NCBI RefSeq assembly: GCF_001811425.1
Contig: NZ_KV804703.1
Coordinates: forward strand, 62,001 to 126,000
Origin: Peptoniphilus_A sp001811425
GTDB lineage: Bacteria > Bacillota > Clostridia > Tissierellales > Peptoniphilaceae
DNA length: 64,000 nucleotides
Reading direction: 5' to 3'
Position 1 is the stretch's first letter; each line of letters starts with the position of its first letter. Under the pieces are notes generated by a model. The model saw only the letters and a list, made by a program, of their open reading frames with translations, was not told where the DNA came from and searched no databases. The position numbers and the translations under genes are program-made. Shown here piece after piece: positions 50,500-59,902 of this stretch.

Positions 50500-53400
50500 A
50501 TGGGATATTCAGCGAAAACAAAACCAGGTATGGCGGATCCTTATTGGTATGAATGGTCTGTGGGTCAGAAATATATCGTAGAAATGCTCAATCCAGATAG
50601 CCATATTCAATACGTTGAACTTCAGGCAGATGTTCAATTGGGTTTAGATGATGTAGTGATTACATATGATAATGGCAAAACTAAATTTATCCAAGTAAAG
50701 CATACTAGAGTTGATGATACGATAACTTTTGGAGACATTGTTTCTACTGGCAAACTTAAAAATGATATTAATTCTAAATGCTCATTATTAGGAGAACTAG
50801 CAAGGTCTTGGAACTTGGAAAAAAGCTTACATACAGATTCGGAAGTATATATTTTTACAAATAAAAAAGCAGGAAATAGAGCTTCATTGGCTGAAAAAGG
50901 AAAAATTAATAGGCCACCATTGAATATTTTTTTGGAAGAATTACAAGACAAAGTAAGTAAAGCTGAGAGCTTTTCAGATATAGTTTTTTCTGATAATAAG
51001 GAAGCTTGGGAAGAATGGTGTAGTGAACTTGAATATATTGAAAAGGATGAAGACAAGCTTACTTTTTTGAAAAATCTACATGTGAAAACAGATCAGGAAA
51101 GTTTGGAGGATTTAGGAAATTCAATAAAAAATAAATTGCAGAGATATCTTTCAGTTTCTGAGGAAGTGTCAGATATTTTGCTTGGAAAGCTTGACCATGC
51201 TTTGAGAGATTGGACTACATCTAAGCGAAACAGCTCAAAAATAACTATAGAGAAATTATACTCAGCGTTATCTATAGAAGAAGAAGTTATAATTTATAAT
51301 CATGATCTAATACCAGTTAATCCTTTTTTTGATAGCAGATATGAATTTATATATAATATTGAAATAGATAATATATATGGATATGAAAAAGTTCTTTATT
51401 TATCGGGAGTACCAGGAACAGGAAAAACCAATATTATTAGTAAACTTTCCTGTAAAAAAGATAGTTTAGTTGACATTCGTTATTATGCATATGAGCCGAT
51501 TGATCCCAATAAAGAATATTTACCATCTGACGTTTCTGAAAGAGTAAAAAAAGGGGTATTTTGGGATACATTATTAAACCAATTAAGAAAATTGTTAGCG
51601 GGTAATTTATATAAATATAAAGTACCTGTTTCAAATAGTTTTTTAAAATTGGAAGAAAAGAAAAACGAGTTTTTCAGAATTGCCTCTGAATTTGCAAAGG
51701 ATAGAAATAGGATATTCGTACTTGCGATAGATGGATTAGACCATGCTGCTAGATCTGGTGTAATAGATGAAACATTTTTACCAACATTACCTAATCCAGA
51801 ATATATTCCAGATAACGTAAAGATTATTATTGCAGGTCAGCCAAAGGAAGACTATAGAAATTATCCGTATTGGTTATACCAAAATCCTCAAAATGTTAAA
51901 GAATATGTAGTCCCAAATATTCAACCAAGTGATATTGAAAAGCTTGTTAATGAAAGATGTAATCATTATAATTCAAACAATAAAAAAAACGTATCTAATA
52001 TAATTTCTAAGTATGCAGGTGGTAATACGTTGGCTGCTATTTTTGCTGTGCACGAGGCGATGAACTGCTCTGATCCGTTGATACTGGAAGAAAGACTTAA
52101 GTATAGAAAATTAAGTGGAAATATTCAAGAATATTATAGAACAATATGGGAAGATACAAAAAAGGAAATGCAGATACCTTTTGTTGATTATAAAATGGCT
52201 GGGGTATTTGCTTTCTTTAATGAACCTATTAGCGCAAAAAAACTTAGCTCGATTTTTAAAGATGAAGGAATTAGCTATTCTTCATGGAATAATATTCTCA
52301 AAGCATTGAGTCCGCTTTTGATAGAAAAAAATAATACATATACTATTCTTCATAATGATATCCGCATTTATTTATCAGGAATTATTGGTATAGATAAAGA
52401 TCATGTAAGAGAGGTTTATTCGAAGCTTGTAGATTATTATTTTTCTCAAGAAGAAAAGACTATTGGGTTTTACAGAGATGTTATTAGATTTTTAATAGCG
52501 TCAGGTAGGACAGAGGAATTTTCAATTATTTATAATCCTGAATATGTAATGAGCGCATATGTTAATGGAATTGATCTGACAGAATTGAATCATATTACGG
52601 ATGAATTAATGCGTTATGTAATCAACGAAGATTCTCTAGATTGGAATAAATTAAGGAGTGTGACTCTTGGATATTTAACTATTGAACAAATTCGAAAAAG
52701 TTTGTACGAGATAGAAGATATCTCTTTTCGTAAAAGCATAAGGGCTATGAACGTTCATAAATATGAATGTTATATTACATCGGTAGATAAATGGACATCC
52801 AAAATTATATTAGATGTACTTCAATTGATTAATGATTTATATGAAAACGGCGAAGAATATCGTGGAATAACTCTATTTTTGAATTGGTTTAATCATGTTA
52901 ATTTTTCGGAAATTCAAAAAATAATAAATGATGGAAACAAAGATCTTCGAGGGAGTGATGGTAGAAATATATCTGAATTACTAAGTAAAGCTTGTGTTAA
53001 TACAGAACATTTTGAAATTCTAGATGGTATTTCTGAACTTGAAGCTGACAATTTTCTAATAAATACCGTTGAACATGTTATAGGTGAAATTATTGAAAAT
53101 CTTCACGCAGAAAAGTTAGAAAAGGCATTCGATTCTCTTGATTTGATTTTAATAGATCCTCTTGTAGTTGGAATAAAAAAACTAATTGAGCAAAATCGTT
53201 ATGAGGATCTGAAAATTTTAAAAAAGTCGATTCAAAAACGAAAAATCTCTAACTCCATGAGTATGATGATATTCTATTTTTTAAAAATTGTGACAGGAGA
53301 TGTTGATTGGAACGATAATAAAGATGGTGTTGTTTGGGATGAAATTGAATCAGTAGAGATGCCGGATGATAATATTGAAAACTTAATGACCTACTACACT

Positions 53401-56373
53401 ATTTATGCTATTGTAGCATCATATTTACAAAATAAAACTCGCTCAACGATTGCTCAAGAAATCACTAATAAATATATTGAAGCTCATAATCACATGAAAC
53501 CAGATTATTTTTTGTTATATTTTAATGCTGCTGCGTATTTGGGAAAATGGCTTAAAGAGAAAAATAATAAAAGACAGTTAAATGAACCAGTTAATGATCT
53601 TAAACTTATCATAAGTAATTTATATTGTAAAAATTGGAGTATTAATGAAATTGATTTTGAAACACCTTATCTTCGAGCATATCTTCTGAATGCATATATA
53701 ATTCTTTTAGAAGACGAGAGTATTCAAATTCAAAATATTATAAAAAATTCTTTAGAAAAAGTCTTCGTGGATAATCCTGTGAATCAATTATTTGCTCCTG
53801 GCATGCTATATTATAGAAACGATTTTAAAAGAATGCAACTATGGATTGATGAATGGTTAGCTGATAATGGAAGAGTTTGGTCAGAACCTATTGGTTATAG
53901 GAACAGAATAGTAAATAAATTTTTAGAAGCGAAAGAAAAATATGATAAATACAATAATCTTAATCTTAGAGGTGCTGTGGATAAAATTAGATGGTCTGTT
54001 ATCGGATTTGCATCACATAAGGAATACTGTGTAGACTATTTGTTGAACTGGTATACCAATCTCGTTGATAGATTTCCTGAATATATTTGTAATTATGCTG
54101 AAATTGTTAAAAATATTTCTGATAAAATTGAGATACTTGGAGATAATAGGATAGAATATGCACTAAATACTAAAATCTATTCTGATTTGGGTAGCGAAGG
54201 AACTTTTCGTATTCAAAATATGTTGAAAAATAGAAGAGTATTTTCTCAATGTATTTCTAATCCATCATATATAATTGATATGTTGATTGGTTACCTTAAA
54301 GATAGAAAAATTGATAAAGAACAACTTTTAATAATTTGGTCTGTAGGAATAGGATTATTAGATTGGCGAAATGAAGTTGATCATGATTCTATTTCTTCAT
54401 TGCAAAATTCAATTGAAATATGTTCGACAAAAAATGGAATCATTGATATCAAAAAGGATTTGTCAAAACTTGGACCTGCATATATTGATTTGTTTTCAGA
54501 TCCAGTAAAACATATTATACCAGATAGATGGTGTGATAATGAAAATAGTGTTAAAGAATTTGAAAATGCAGAAGAGATATTGACATCATATATTACAAAA
54601 AGTGATGAAAATTTACCAGAATATTCTAATGTTATTAAGGCGATAAAGTTTCTTTATACTGATAATAAGTTAACTGAAACTCAAATTAATAGAGTGCTTG
54701 CTGTTGAGCTAAGCAAAGACAATTATGGCATTAATCAAAATAGTGTCTTAGAATTTATATTTGGTATTGCAAAAGATAATGATATAGATGATTTCTTAAG
54801 ACAATACATTAGAAAGGCTATTGATAATAATAGATTCTATCCATATTTAGATCTGCCATATATTATTGGTTGGAGGCTTAAACATAAGGAAGGATATTAT
54901 ATTGTTGACTCTTTAGAAGCGTTAATTTCTACATTCAATTGTTGGATTACAGCATCAAATCATATAGAAGGACCCGAATTAGAAGATGGATATGATTATT
55001 CTAGATATACCAATTTTGAAAAAGAAGATATGCTTACTAATTTGTTTAAGATTCTTATGTTATTGATTACATCTGATGATGCCGATGCTGCGAGAGTTGC
55101 AATTGGAGGAATAACAGCATTTTTGAGAGTTAATATTAGTTATATTCATAAAATAGAAGAATATTGGCATAGATTACATTATCAAGCGAAAGAATGGTTC
55201 ATTATGGTGTATGAATTCGTATATGAATTGTGCCCAGAACATAGAGAAAAGATTTATGGATATTTAGTTATTCACTCGAAAGATGATGATTTTAATGTAG
55301 CACTATACTCAAAGCTACTCTGTGAGAATATTAATCCTAACTATTCAAAAGAATATTGTGTAGAAAAAAAAGACTACTTTTCATCTATCCCAAATAATGG
55401 AAAAAAACTATTAATAAGAACGCCTAGAAATAGCCATTGGATTAATGGAAGCAATTGTGTGTTGGAGCAAATATCGTTAATGAAAGAGCGTTTATTAATT
55501 GATTTTACGGATTTAGAAAGACGTACGGCTGATTATTTTGATAATGTAGAAGTTCAGAGTTTGTTGCCACTTTTTAGAAGAAAAAATGGAGGATGTAGAG
55601 TTGTATGTGATAAAGTGAATTTAGCTTTTTTTCGTGTATTATATAAGGATTGGTACTACGGGAGGTGGAAAGGTATGGATGCTGAATTGGCTAGAATTCT
55701 ACTTTCTGCGTCGGAACCATTTACTTTGTTACTTTCACCTTATAGGTGGAAATGGAATGAGTGTAAGTTATTTGACAATCCTGATAATATGATTTCTTTA
55801 TCAAGAACAGAAAGAAATTCTAGAATAGAACAAGTATTTAATACGGGAATAAATTCTGATTATATTGTATTAGCAGGTGCTATTGAGGACTATACATATA
55901 AAAAGCAAATTTTTGGTTATATTTTAGGATATTTAGATGTGCCAGAAATAAATGAACAACAGGTGATTCAAGCAGTTGAAAGAAATGCGCGTTTATTTTT
56001 AAAGAAGAGAAGAGACTATATTGAATATCAAAGCCCAAATGTAACAATGCATCAGAATGGAATTGAGAGTTTTAAGCAAAGTAACATTATGTGTGGATTT
56101 AGTAAATTCATACTTTCGGCATTAGGATGGAAAACAAGATTTGGGTTACAAGGCTTAGAAATAGTTAATTTAAATGATGAAATAGTAGGAAAACTAGAGT
56201 GTTTTTATGGATTTAAAACGGATATAACTAATAGATACTCTTCAAATCAACCTTATTTACAGAGGTGGATAGTAAAAAGAAAAAAATTGAATGAAGCTCT
56301 TGAAGAATCTAAATGTCCATTTCAGGTAAGAACAATAATTGGCTCTTTGGTGACTAGCTTAGAAGAATTATGA
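50500..56373 (+). CDS. Avs-like STAND NTPase with N-terminal Cap4/DUF4297-type nuclease
   Basis: About 1957 residues. Numbering below is from the in-frame ATG 50473. The N-terminal 230 residues have a PD-(D/E)xK-like core: LQADVQLGLDDVVIT with Asp60 and FIQVKHTR with Gln74/Lys76, as in Cap4/DUF4297 dsDNA nucleases. The STAND ATPase has Walker A GVPGTGKT at 312-319 and Walker B VLAIDGLDHA near 416-425, then a winged-helix-like region. The remaining about 1300 residues are helical, with no recognised domain, fitting the sensor of Avs (AVAST) antiviral proteins. ATG 50500 follows AAAGAGG at 11 bases; ATG 50473 has no ribosome site. Such proteins tetramerise on phage proteins and degrade DNA. The target is unknown. 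Confidence 0.85.
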   Translation: MGYSAKTKPGMADPYWYEWSVGQKYIVEMLNPDSHIQYVELQADVQLGLDDVVITYDNGKTKFIQVKHTRVDDTITFGDIVSTGKLKNDINSKCSLLGELARSWNLEKSLHTDSEVYIFTNKKAGNRASLAEKGKINRPPLNIFLEELQDKVSKAESFSDIVFSDNKEAWEEWCSELEYIEKDEDKLTFLKNLHVKTDQESLEDLGNSIKNKLQRYLSVSEEVSDILLGKLDHALRDWTTSKRNSSKITIEKLYSALSIEEEVIIYNHDLIPVNPFFDSRYEFIYNIEIDNIYGYEKVLYLSGVPGTGKTNIISKLSCKKDSLVDIRYYAYEPIDPNKEYLPSDVSERVKKGVFWDTLLNQLRKLLAGNLYKYKVPVSNSFLKLEEKKNEFFRIASEFAKDRNRIFVLAIDGLDHAARSGVIDETFLPTLPNPEYIPDNVKIIIAGQPKEDYRNYPYWLYQNPQNVKEYVVPNIQPSDIEKLVNERCNHYNSNNKKNVSNIISKYAGGNTLAAIFAVHEAMNCSDPLILEERLKYRKLSGNIQEYYRTIWEDTKKEMQIPFVDYKMAGVFAFFNEPISAKKLSSIFKDEGISYSSWNNILKALSPLLIEKNNTYTILHNDIRIYLSGIIGIDKDHVREVYSKLVDYYFSQEEKTIGFYRDVIRFLIASGRTEEFSIIYNPEYVMSAYVNGIDLTELNHITDELMRYVINEDSLDWNKLRSVTLGYLTIEQIRKSLYEIEDISFRKSIRAMNVHKYECYITSVDKWTSKIILDVLQLINDLYENGEEYRGITLFLNWFNHVNFSEIQKIINDGNKDLRGSDGRNISELLSKACVNTEHFEILDGISELEADNFLINTVEHVIGEIIENLHAEKLEKAFDSLDLILIDPLVVGIKKLIEQNRYEDLKILKKSIQKRKISNSMSMMIFYFLKIVTGDVDWNDNKDGVVWDEIESVEMPDDNIENLMTYYTIYAIVASYLQNKTRSTIAQEITNKYIEAHNHMKPDYFLLYFNAAAYLGKWLKEKNNKRQLNEPVNDLKLIISNLYCKNWSINEIDFETPYLRAYLLNAYIILLEDESIQIQNIIKNSLEKVFVDNPVNQLFAPGMLYYRNDFKRMQLWIDEWLADNGRVWSEPIGYRNRIVNKFLEAKEKYDKYNNLNLRGAVDKIRWSVIGFASHKEYCVDYLLNWYTNLVDRFPEYICNYAEIVKNISDKIEILGDNRIEYALNTKIYSDLGSEGTFRIQNMLKNRRVFSQCISNPSYIIDMLIGYLKDRKIDKEQLLIIWSVGIGLLDWRNEVDHDSISSLQNSIEICSTKNGIIDIKKDLSKLGPAYIDLFSDPVKHIIPDRWCDNENSVKEFENAEEILTSYITKSDENLPEYSNVIKAIKFLYTDNKLTETQINRVLAVELSKDNYGINQNSVLEFIFGIAKDNDIDDFLRQYIRKAIDNNRFYPYLDLPYIIGWRLKHKEGYYIVDSLEALISTFNCWITASNHIEGPELEDGYDYSRYTNFEKEDMLTNLFKILMLLITSDDADAARVAIGGITAFLRVNISYIHKIEEYWHRLHYQAKEWFIMVYEFVYELCPEHREKIYGYLVIHSKDDDFNVALYSKLLCENINPNYSKEYCVEKKDYFSSIPNNGKKLLIRTPRNSHWINGSNCVLEQISLMKERLLIDFTDLERRTADYFDNVEVQSLLPLFRRKNGGCRVVCDKVNLAFFRVLYKDWYYGRWKGMDAELARILLSASEPFTLLLSPYRWKWNECKLFDNPDNMISLSRTERNSRIEQVFNTGINSDYIVLAGAIEDYTYKKQIFGYILGYLDVPEINEQQVIQAVERNARLFLKKRRDYIEYQSPNVTMHQNGIESFKQSNIMCGFSKFILSALGWKTRFGLQGLEIVNLNDEIVGKLECFYGFKTDITNRYSSNQPYLQRWIVKRKKLNEALEESKCPFQVRTIIGSLVTSLEEL

Positions 56374-56457
56374 ATGATAAACAAAATTTTATAAATTAGT
56401 TTAATTATATGCTCTAATGAAAATGTAAAATAAATGTTGGAGTGGAGTTGAAAATAA
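56374..56457. other. Short gap between Avs-like gene and IS256 element
   Basis: No gene or terminator of note is seen before the element end. Confidence 0.4.
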
Positions 56458-56649
56458 GGTAGTGTGAAAAGTTTTGTGTATCAGTCCTCCTGATAGGATG
56501 TGGCCGATATTTTTTATTGAAAAATATCTTAAAACTAAATATATACAAAAATCCACTTTTATGAATCTTTGTAAGCTAATTTTGGCACAAGAAAATTAAA
56601 AGGTCAAGATTTATCTTGAAAGCTACCTTTTCTGCCTAATTGCTTTTTT

Positions 56650-56738
56650 AAAATTTGAGAATTTTTGTCAAGGGTTGGTCGTAAGACCAAGGCGTAGCCT
56701 TTACCCTTGACGGGAATTCTCAAATTTTTTATTATTTT
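56650..56738. other. Three-way-junction inverted repeat inside the IS256 element
   Basis: Outer arms AAAATTTGAGAATT (56650-56663) and AATTCTCAAATTTT (56715-56728), separated by TTT/GGG mismatches, continue into GTCAAGGGT / ACCCTTGAC. Inside are two small hairpins, TTGGTC-GTAA-GACCAA and AAGGC-GTA-GCCTT, giving a three-way junction. A T-rich tract follows on the plus strand. It may terminate transcription entering the transposase region. Confidence 0.75.
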
Positions 56739-57223
56739 TGTGACAGAAAATTAGATTCTGCCTTCAAAGTATATTGTTAGCTGAGATAATATTTGATCCC
56801 ATCCACGGATTCTTGGCGTCCACTTGCTTGATGCATCTACCATTGCAAGGTATAAGCTTTTTTGTAGTGCATAGTCATTTGGAAATATAGCCTTGTTTTT
56901 TGTAACTTTTCTTAGTTGCCTAGCCTATTAAAGTTTTCCATAGCATTTGTTGTGTATATTAGTTTTCGGATACCTTCTGGGTATTTGAAATATGCGGATA
57001 GTTCTGCCCGGTTGTTCCTCCATGAGCTTACACACATTGGATATTTTTTGATTCATTTTTCTTCAATGCTATCTAAATTAGTTAGGGCAAGTTCTTCTGT
57101 TGGTGCTTTGTAGACTGTTTTTAAGTCTTTCATTAATTCTTTTATGTCTTTCATTAATTCTTTTATGTCTTTATATGATACATATTTTATTGAATTTCTT
57201 ATTTGGTGTATTATGCATTTTTG

Positions 57224-57240
57224 CTTGTGCCCTTTGGGTG
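57224..57240 (-). repeat. 17-bp mini-insertion 1 in IS256 transposase
   Basis: Plus strand CTTGTGCCCTTTGGGTG. Removing exactly these bases restores the codons for SEIQKCIIHQIRN. The right flank is TATTTCT and the left flank ends in G. Confidence 0.85.
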
Positions 57241-57721
57241 TATTTCTGATTTTAGTTAGACTGCTTCTATTGCTTGACTAAATCCTGGTAGGTTATCTGT
57301 TGAGAATATGAGTACATCTTCTAGTCCTCTTTCTTTTAATTGATTTAAGACTAAAAGCCAGTATTTGCTTGATTCATTTTCGCCGACCCAGTGTCTGCCC
57401 TTTGGGTACATTCCTAGTATTTCTTTAAATCCTTCTAAATTGTATCCTAAGGCTACATAGACTGCTTTTTTTACTACTATATTGTTTTCTCTTACATGGT
57501 AGTGAATAGCATCTAAGAATACCATGGGGTATAGTCGTTCTAGTGGTCTGTTTTGCCATTCTTCTATGGTTGGTAGTATTTTATTTGTTATTTTACTTAC
57601 CATTGATTCTGATATGCCGAAACCATAGATATCCTTGATATGACTTGAGATATCTCTTGTTGTCATACCTTTTGCATACATTGATATTATCTGTTTTTCT
57701 ATGTTTGATATGTCTTTTTCG

Positions 57722-57738
57722 CTTGTGCCCTATGGGTG
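57722..57738 (-). repeat. 17-bp mini-insertion 2 in IS256 transposase
   Basis: Plus strand CTTGTGCCCTATGGGTG, one base different from copy 1. Removing it restores the codons for VLKKYEKDISNIEKQ. The right flank is again TATTTCT and the left flank again ends in G. Confidence 0.85.
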
Positions 57739-58111
57739 TATTTCTTTAATACCTGTGGTTCAAAAGATCCTTCTCTATCTCTTGGTATGGCAAGGTCTAT
57801 GTTTCCGTATGATGATTTGACTGTTTTCTTACTTGAACCATTTCTAGTATTTAGCGATAGTGGTTTTTTCTCCGTATTCATAGTCTAAATGCTCATCTAG
57901 TTCTGACTTAAGCATTTGCTCCATTGTATCTCCTAAAAGATCTTTTAAAGCCTCTTGTAAATCTTGTACTGTTTCTGGTTGATACTCTTCGATTAACATT
58001 TTTGATATTTTGTTAAGTCTTGTTTCTGGTCTTTTTCTTGCCATAAAAATTCCTCCTGATTATTATTATCTTATCAGTAGGAATTCCTATACACAAACTA
58101 TTTAACAGTCT

Positions 58112-58580
58112 CACCTGTTCTAATGCATTCTTTACAAAATTGGCGTTTTGCATCATTTGCGGCTTTGCTCAATGGTTGAAAATCGGATAATTTTTGATCT
58201 TCATTTCGCATGACTCGATCTTCATTTTTCATACCATTTTTATGGTCTACCTATGGATTTGAGGTCCCTAATATTACACAACGCTGACTTTGGATTTTCC
58301 TTTTTATATCTGCTCTGATATATTGTGAATAATCACCATTATTGAACCCTACAGTTCTTATTGCGTCAGTTCTATTTCCTGGAGTACGAGTTTTATCTCT
58401 TTCAACAATGTACTTTCTTCCAAATGGTCCCTCATCTCTTGACCATCCAGCACCGTTTAAGAGTTGCAGGCCTTGGTATTATCACACAAATTCATCAACA
58501 GATACCCGTCTACTGAAACCATTCTCGTCTACTCCAGCTAATTCTTCAAATAATTCAATTTTTGTTTTCTTTTTTGGCAT
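58112..58580 (-). pseudogene. Type II restriction endonuclease remnant
   Basis: ATG 58580 starts MPKKKTKIELFEELAGVDEN, which stops at TGA after VSVDEFV. In another frame the homology continues: LLNGAGWSRDEGPFGRKYIV, DKTRTPGNRTDAIRTVGFNN, SQRCVILGTSNP, a stop, then VDHKNGMKNEDRVM and AANDAKRQFCKECIRTG. The DHKNG stretch resembles an HNH-type metal site of restriction endonucleases. It overlaps the controller gene upstream, and the IS256 end cuts it downstream. The partner methyltransferase is missing. Confidence 0.7.
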
Positions 58581-58794
58581 TTTTTTCTTCCTCCAAAAAC
58601 AATTTATAAGCTTCAATTCCAAGTGCATCGACGATACGCTGTATATTTTCTAGCGAAATACTGCGACGGTAACATTCGATGGCACTTATATAGGTGCGGT
58701 GCATACCGCACTTTTCGGCGAATGCTTCTTAAGATATTCCCATAGCCGTACGATATTTTTTTAGGTTGTCACCAAATACTTTTATAATATCCAT
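58555..58794 (-). pseudogene. XRE-type restriction-modification controller protein, internal stop
   Basis: 80 codons with an HTH: VFGDNLKKYRTAMGIS, stop, EAFAEKCGMHRTYISAIE, then SLENIQRIVDALGIEAYKL. The stop TAA (58729-58731) replaces the usual Gln of the HTH. The end overlaps the endonuclease remnant start, as in C-protein/REase pairs. Inactive unless the stop is suppressed. Confidence 0.75.
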
Positions 58795-58881
58795 AGTTGC
58801 AATCCTTCATATTTTATAGTATTATCAAAATAAATACAAAAAGTCTACATACAATAAGTAACCGGATAGGAGAGATAAAAT

Positions 58882-59901
58882 ATGTCGAAAGATTTAACAA
58901 CCTCCAGAATTGATAGACAAAATATATTGAATAACGAATTAGCTGTTGCTGAAATTCAAAGAACGTCAAAAATCGATTGTATATTATTTGAAGATAAATT
59001 ATATTTGACAAAAGAAATGGTATCAGATTTCTTTGAGGTTGATACAAGAACAATTGAACGATATATTTCATCTTTTTCTGATGAATTAAAGCAAAACGGA
59101 TATGAGGTTCTTAAAGGTAAAAAACTCAAAGCTTTTTTAAATGCTTTTCAAGAACATTTTGGTGCCGACATTTATGTCGGTACCAAAATCACAGTGCTTG
59201 GTGTATTTGATTTTAGATCATTTTTGAATGTAGCGATGTTGCTTTCCGAAAGTGAAAATGCTAGAATATTACGCCAGTTGATGTTAGATATTGTTATTGA
59301 CTTAATAAATCAAAAAACTGGTGGCGGAACAAAATATATTAACCAGCGTGACAAAGACTTTATAGGTGCATATTTACAAGAAGAAAATTATAGACGTGAA
59401 TTTACCGATGCTCTTAGAGATTATGTTGATATGGGAAATGCAAAGTATGCTATCTTTACAGATATGATATATCAAAGCATTTTTAAAGAAAAATCTCGTG
59501 AATATCGTGAAATTTTAAAACTGCAAAAAAAGGAACGGGTAAGAGACACTCTGTATTCAGAAGTTTTAGATCTCGTGGCTTCTTATGAGTGCGGTCTTGC
59601 TGCTATGATTAAAGAACAATCAGAAGCAGTTGGTCATAAACTTAACAACTGGGAAGTTCAAAACATATTTCACGATTTTGAAATGTTGCCACATTGGAAG
59701 CCCCTGATATTTAGAGCAAGAACAAAAATGTCTAGCCGAGATTTAGCCTTGAGAGACGCTTTTCATAAACAGCTTGACGAATATATTAAGCCTTTGGACC
59801 GAGAAGAATATGAAAGGTTTTTAGGAGTAGAAGGTGATCAAATAGAAAAACTCATGCAAGAAAATCAAGATGTTTTAAAACGCTTAAAGGAGCGTGAGTA
59901 G
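58882..59901 (+). CDS. RhuM-like DNA-binding protein, partner of Doc
   Basis: 339 residues. The N-terminal part has ILFEDKLYLTKEMVSDFFEV and DTRTIERYISSFSDELKQNG, the winged/HTH-like RhuM opening, then FDFRSFLNVAMLLSESENAR. The C-terminal half is helical with charged coiled-coil sequence. RhuM-family proteins commonly precede a Fic/Doc gene in Firmicutes and are taken as the antitoxin or regulator of it. The stop is one base from the doc start, so the two are an operon. AGGAGAG lies before ATG 58882. Confidence 0.82.
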   Translation: MSKDLTTSRIDRQNILNNELAVAEIQRTSKIDCILFEDKLYLTKEMVSDFFEVDTRTIERYISSFSDELKQNGYEVLKGKKLKAFLNAFQEHFGADIYVGTKITVLGVFDFRSFLNVAMLLSESENARILRQLMLDIVIDLINQKTGGGTKYINQRDKDFIGAYLQEENYRREFTDALRDYVDMGNAKYAIFTDMIYQSIFKEKSREYREILKLQKKERVRDTLYSEVLDLVASYECGLAAMIKEQSEAVGHKLNNWEVQNIFHDFEMLPHWKPLIFRARTKMSSRDLALRDAFHKQLDEYIKPLDREEYERFLGVEGDQIEKLMQENQDVLKRLKERE

Positions 59902-59902
59902 T

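Larger units (their letters stand above)
56751..58044 (-). pseudogene. IS256-family transposase, multiply disrupted
   Basis: Mutator-type DDE transposase reconstructed from several frames: N-terminal LNKISKMLIEEYQPETVQDL, central VFLDAIHYHVRE and FSTDNLPGFSQAIEAV, later YTTNAMENFNR (Glu) and C-terminal PRIRGWDQILSQLTIYFEGR. Lesions: an extra T in a six-T run at 57864-57869, 17-base insertions at 57722-57738 and 57224-57240, a TAA after EAV, TGA in place of a Trp after DSIEEK, and a 5-base CTAGG insertion after NFNR. A 21-base in-frame tandem duplication lies near 57123-57165. It cannot be functional. Confidence 0.9.
56458..58115 (-). mobile_element. Decayed IS256-family insertion sequence
   Basis: About 1.65 kb bounded by imperfect inverted ends: GGTAGTGTGAAAAGTTTTGT at the left and, reversed, GGTGAGACTGTTAAATAGTT at the right, both continuing GTGTAT. 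It contains the broken transposase 56751-58044 and a large cruciform at 56650-56738. No clear target duplication was found. It lies within restriction-modification remnants on its right side. Confidence 0.82.

Noticed and set aside
57224..57240. Programmed translational bypassing of the 17-base inserts
   Set aside because: Take-off and landing triplets do not match, and the same gene has a TGA, a TAA and a 5-base insertion, so it is plainly dead. The inserts are reported as insertions only.
58342..58653. 103-codon plus-strand frame
   Set aside because: Antisense of the restriction endonuclease remnant, whose minus-strand frames show coherent family-like sequence.
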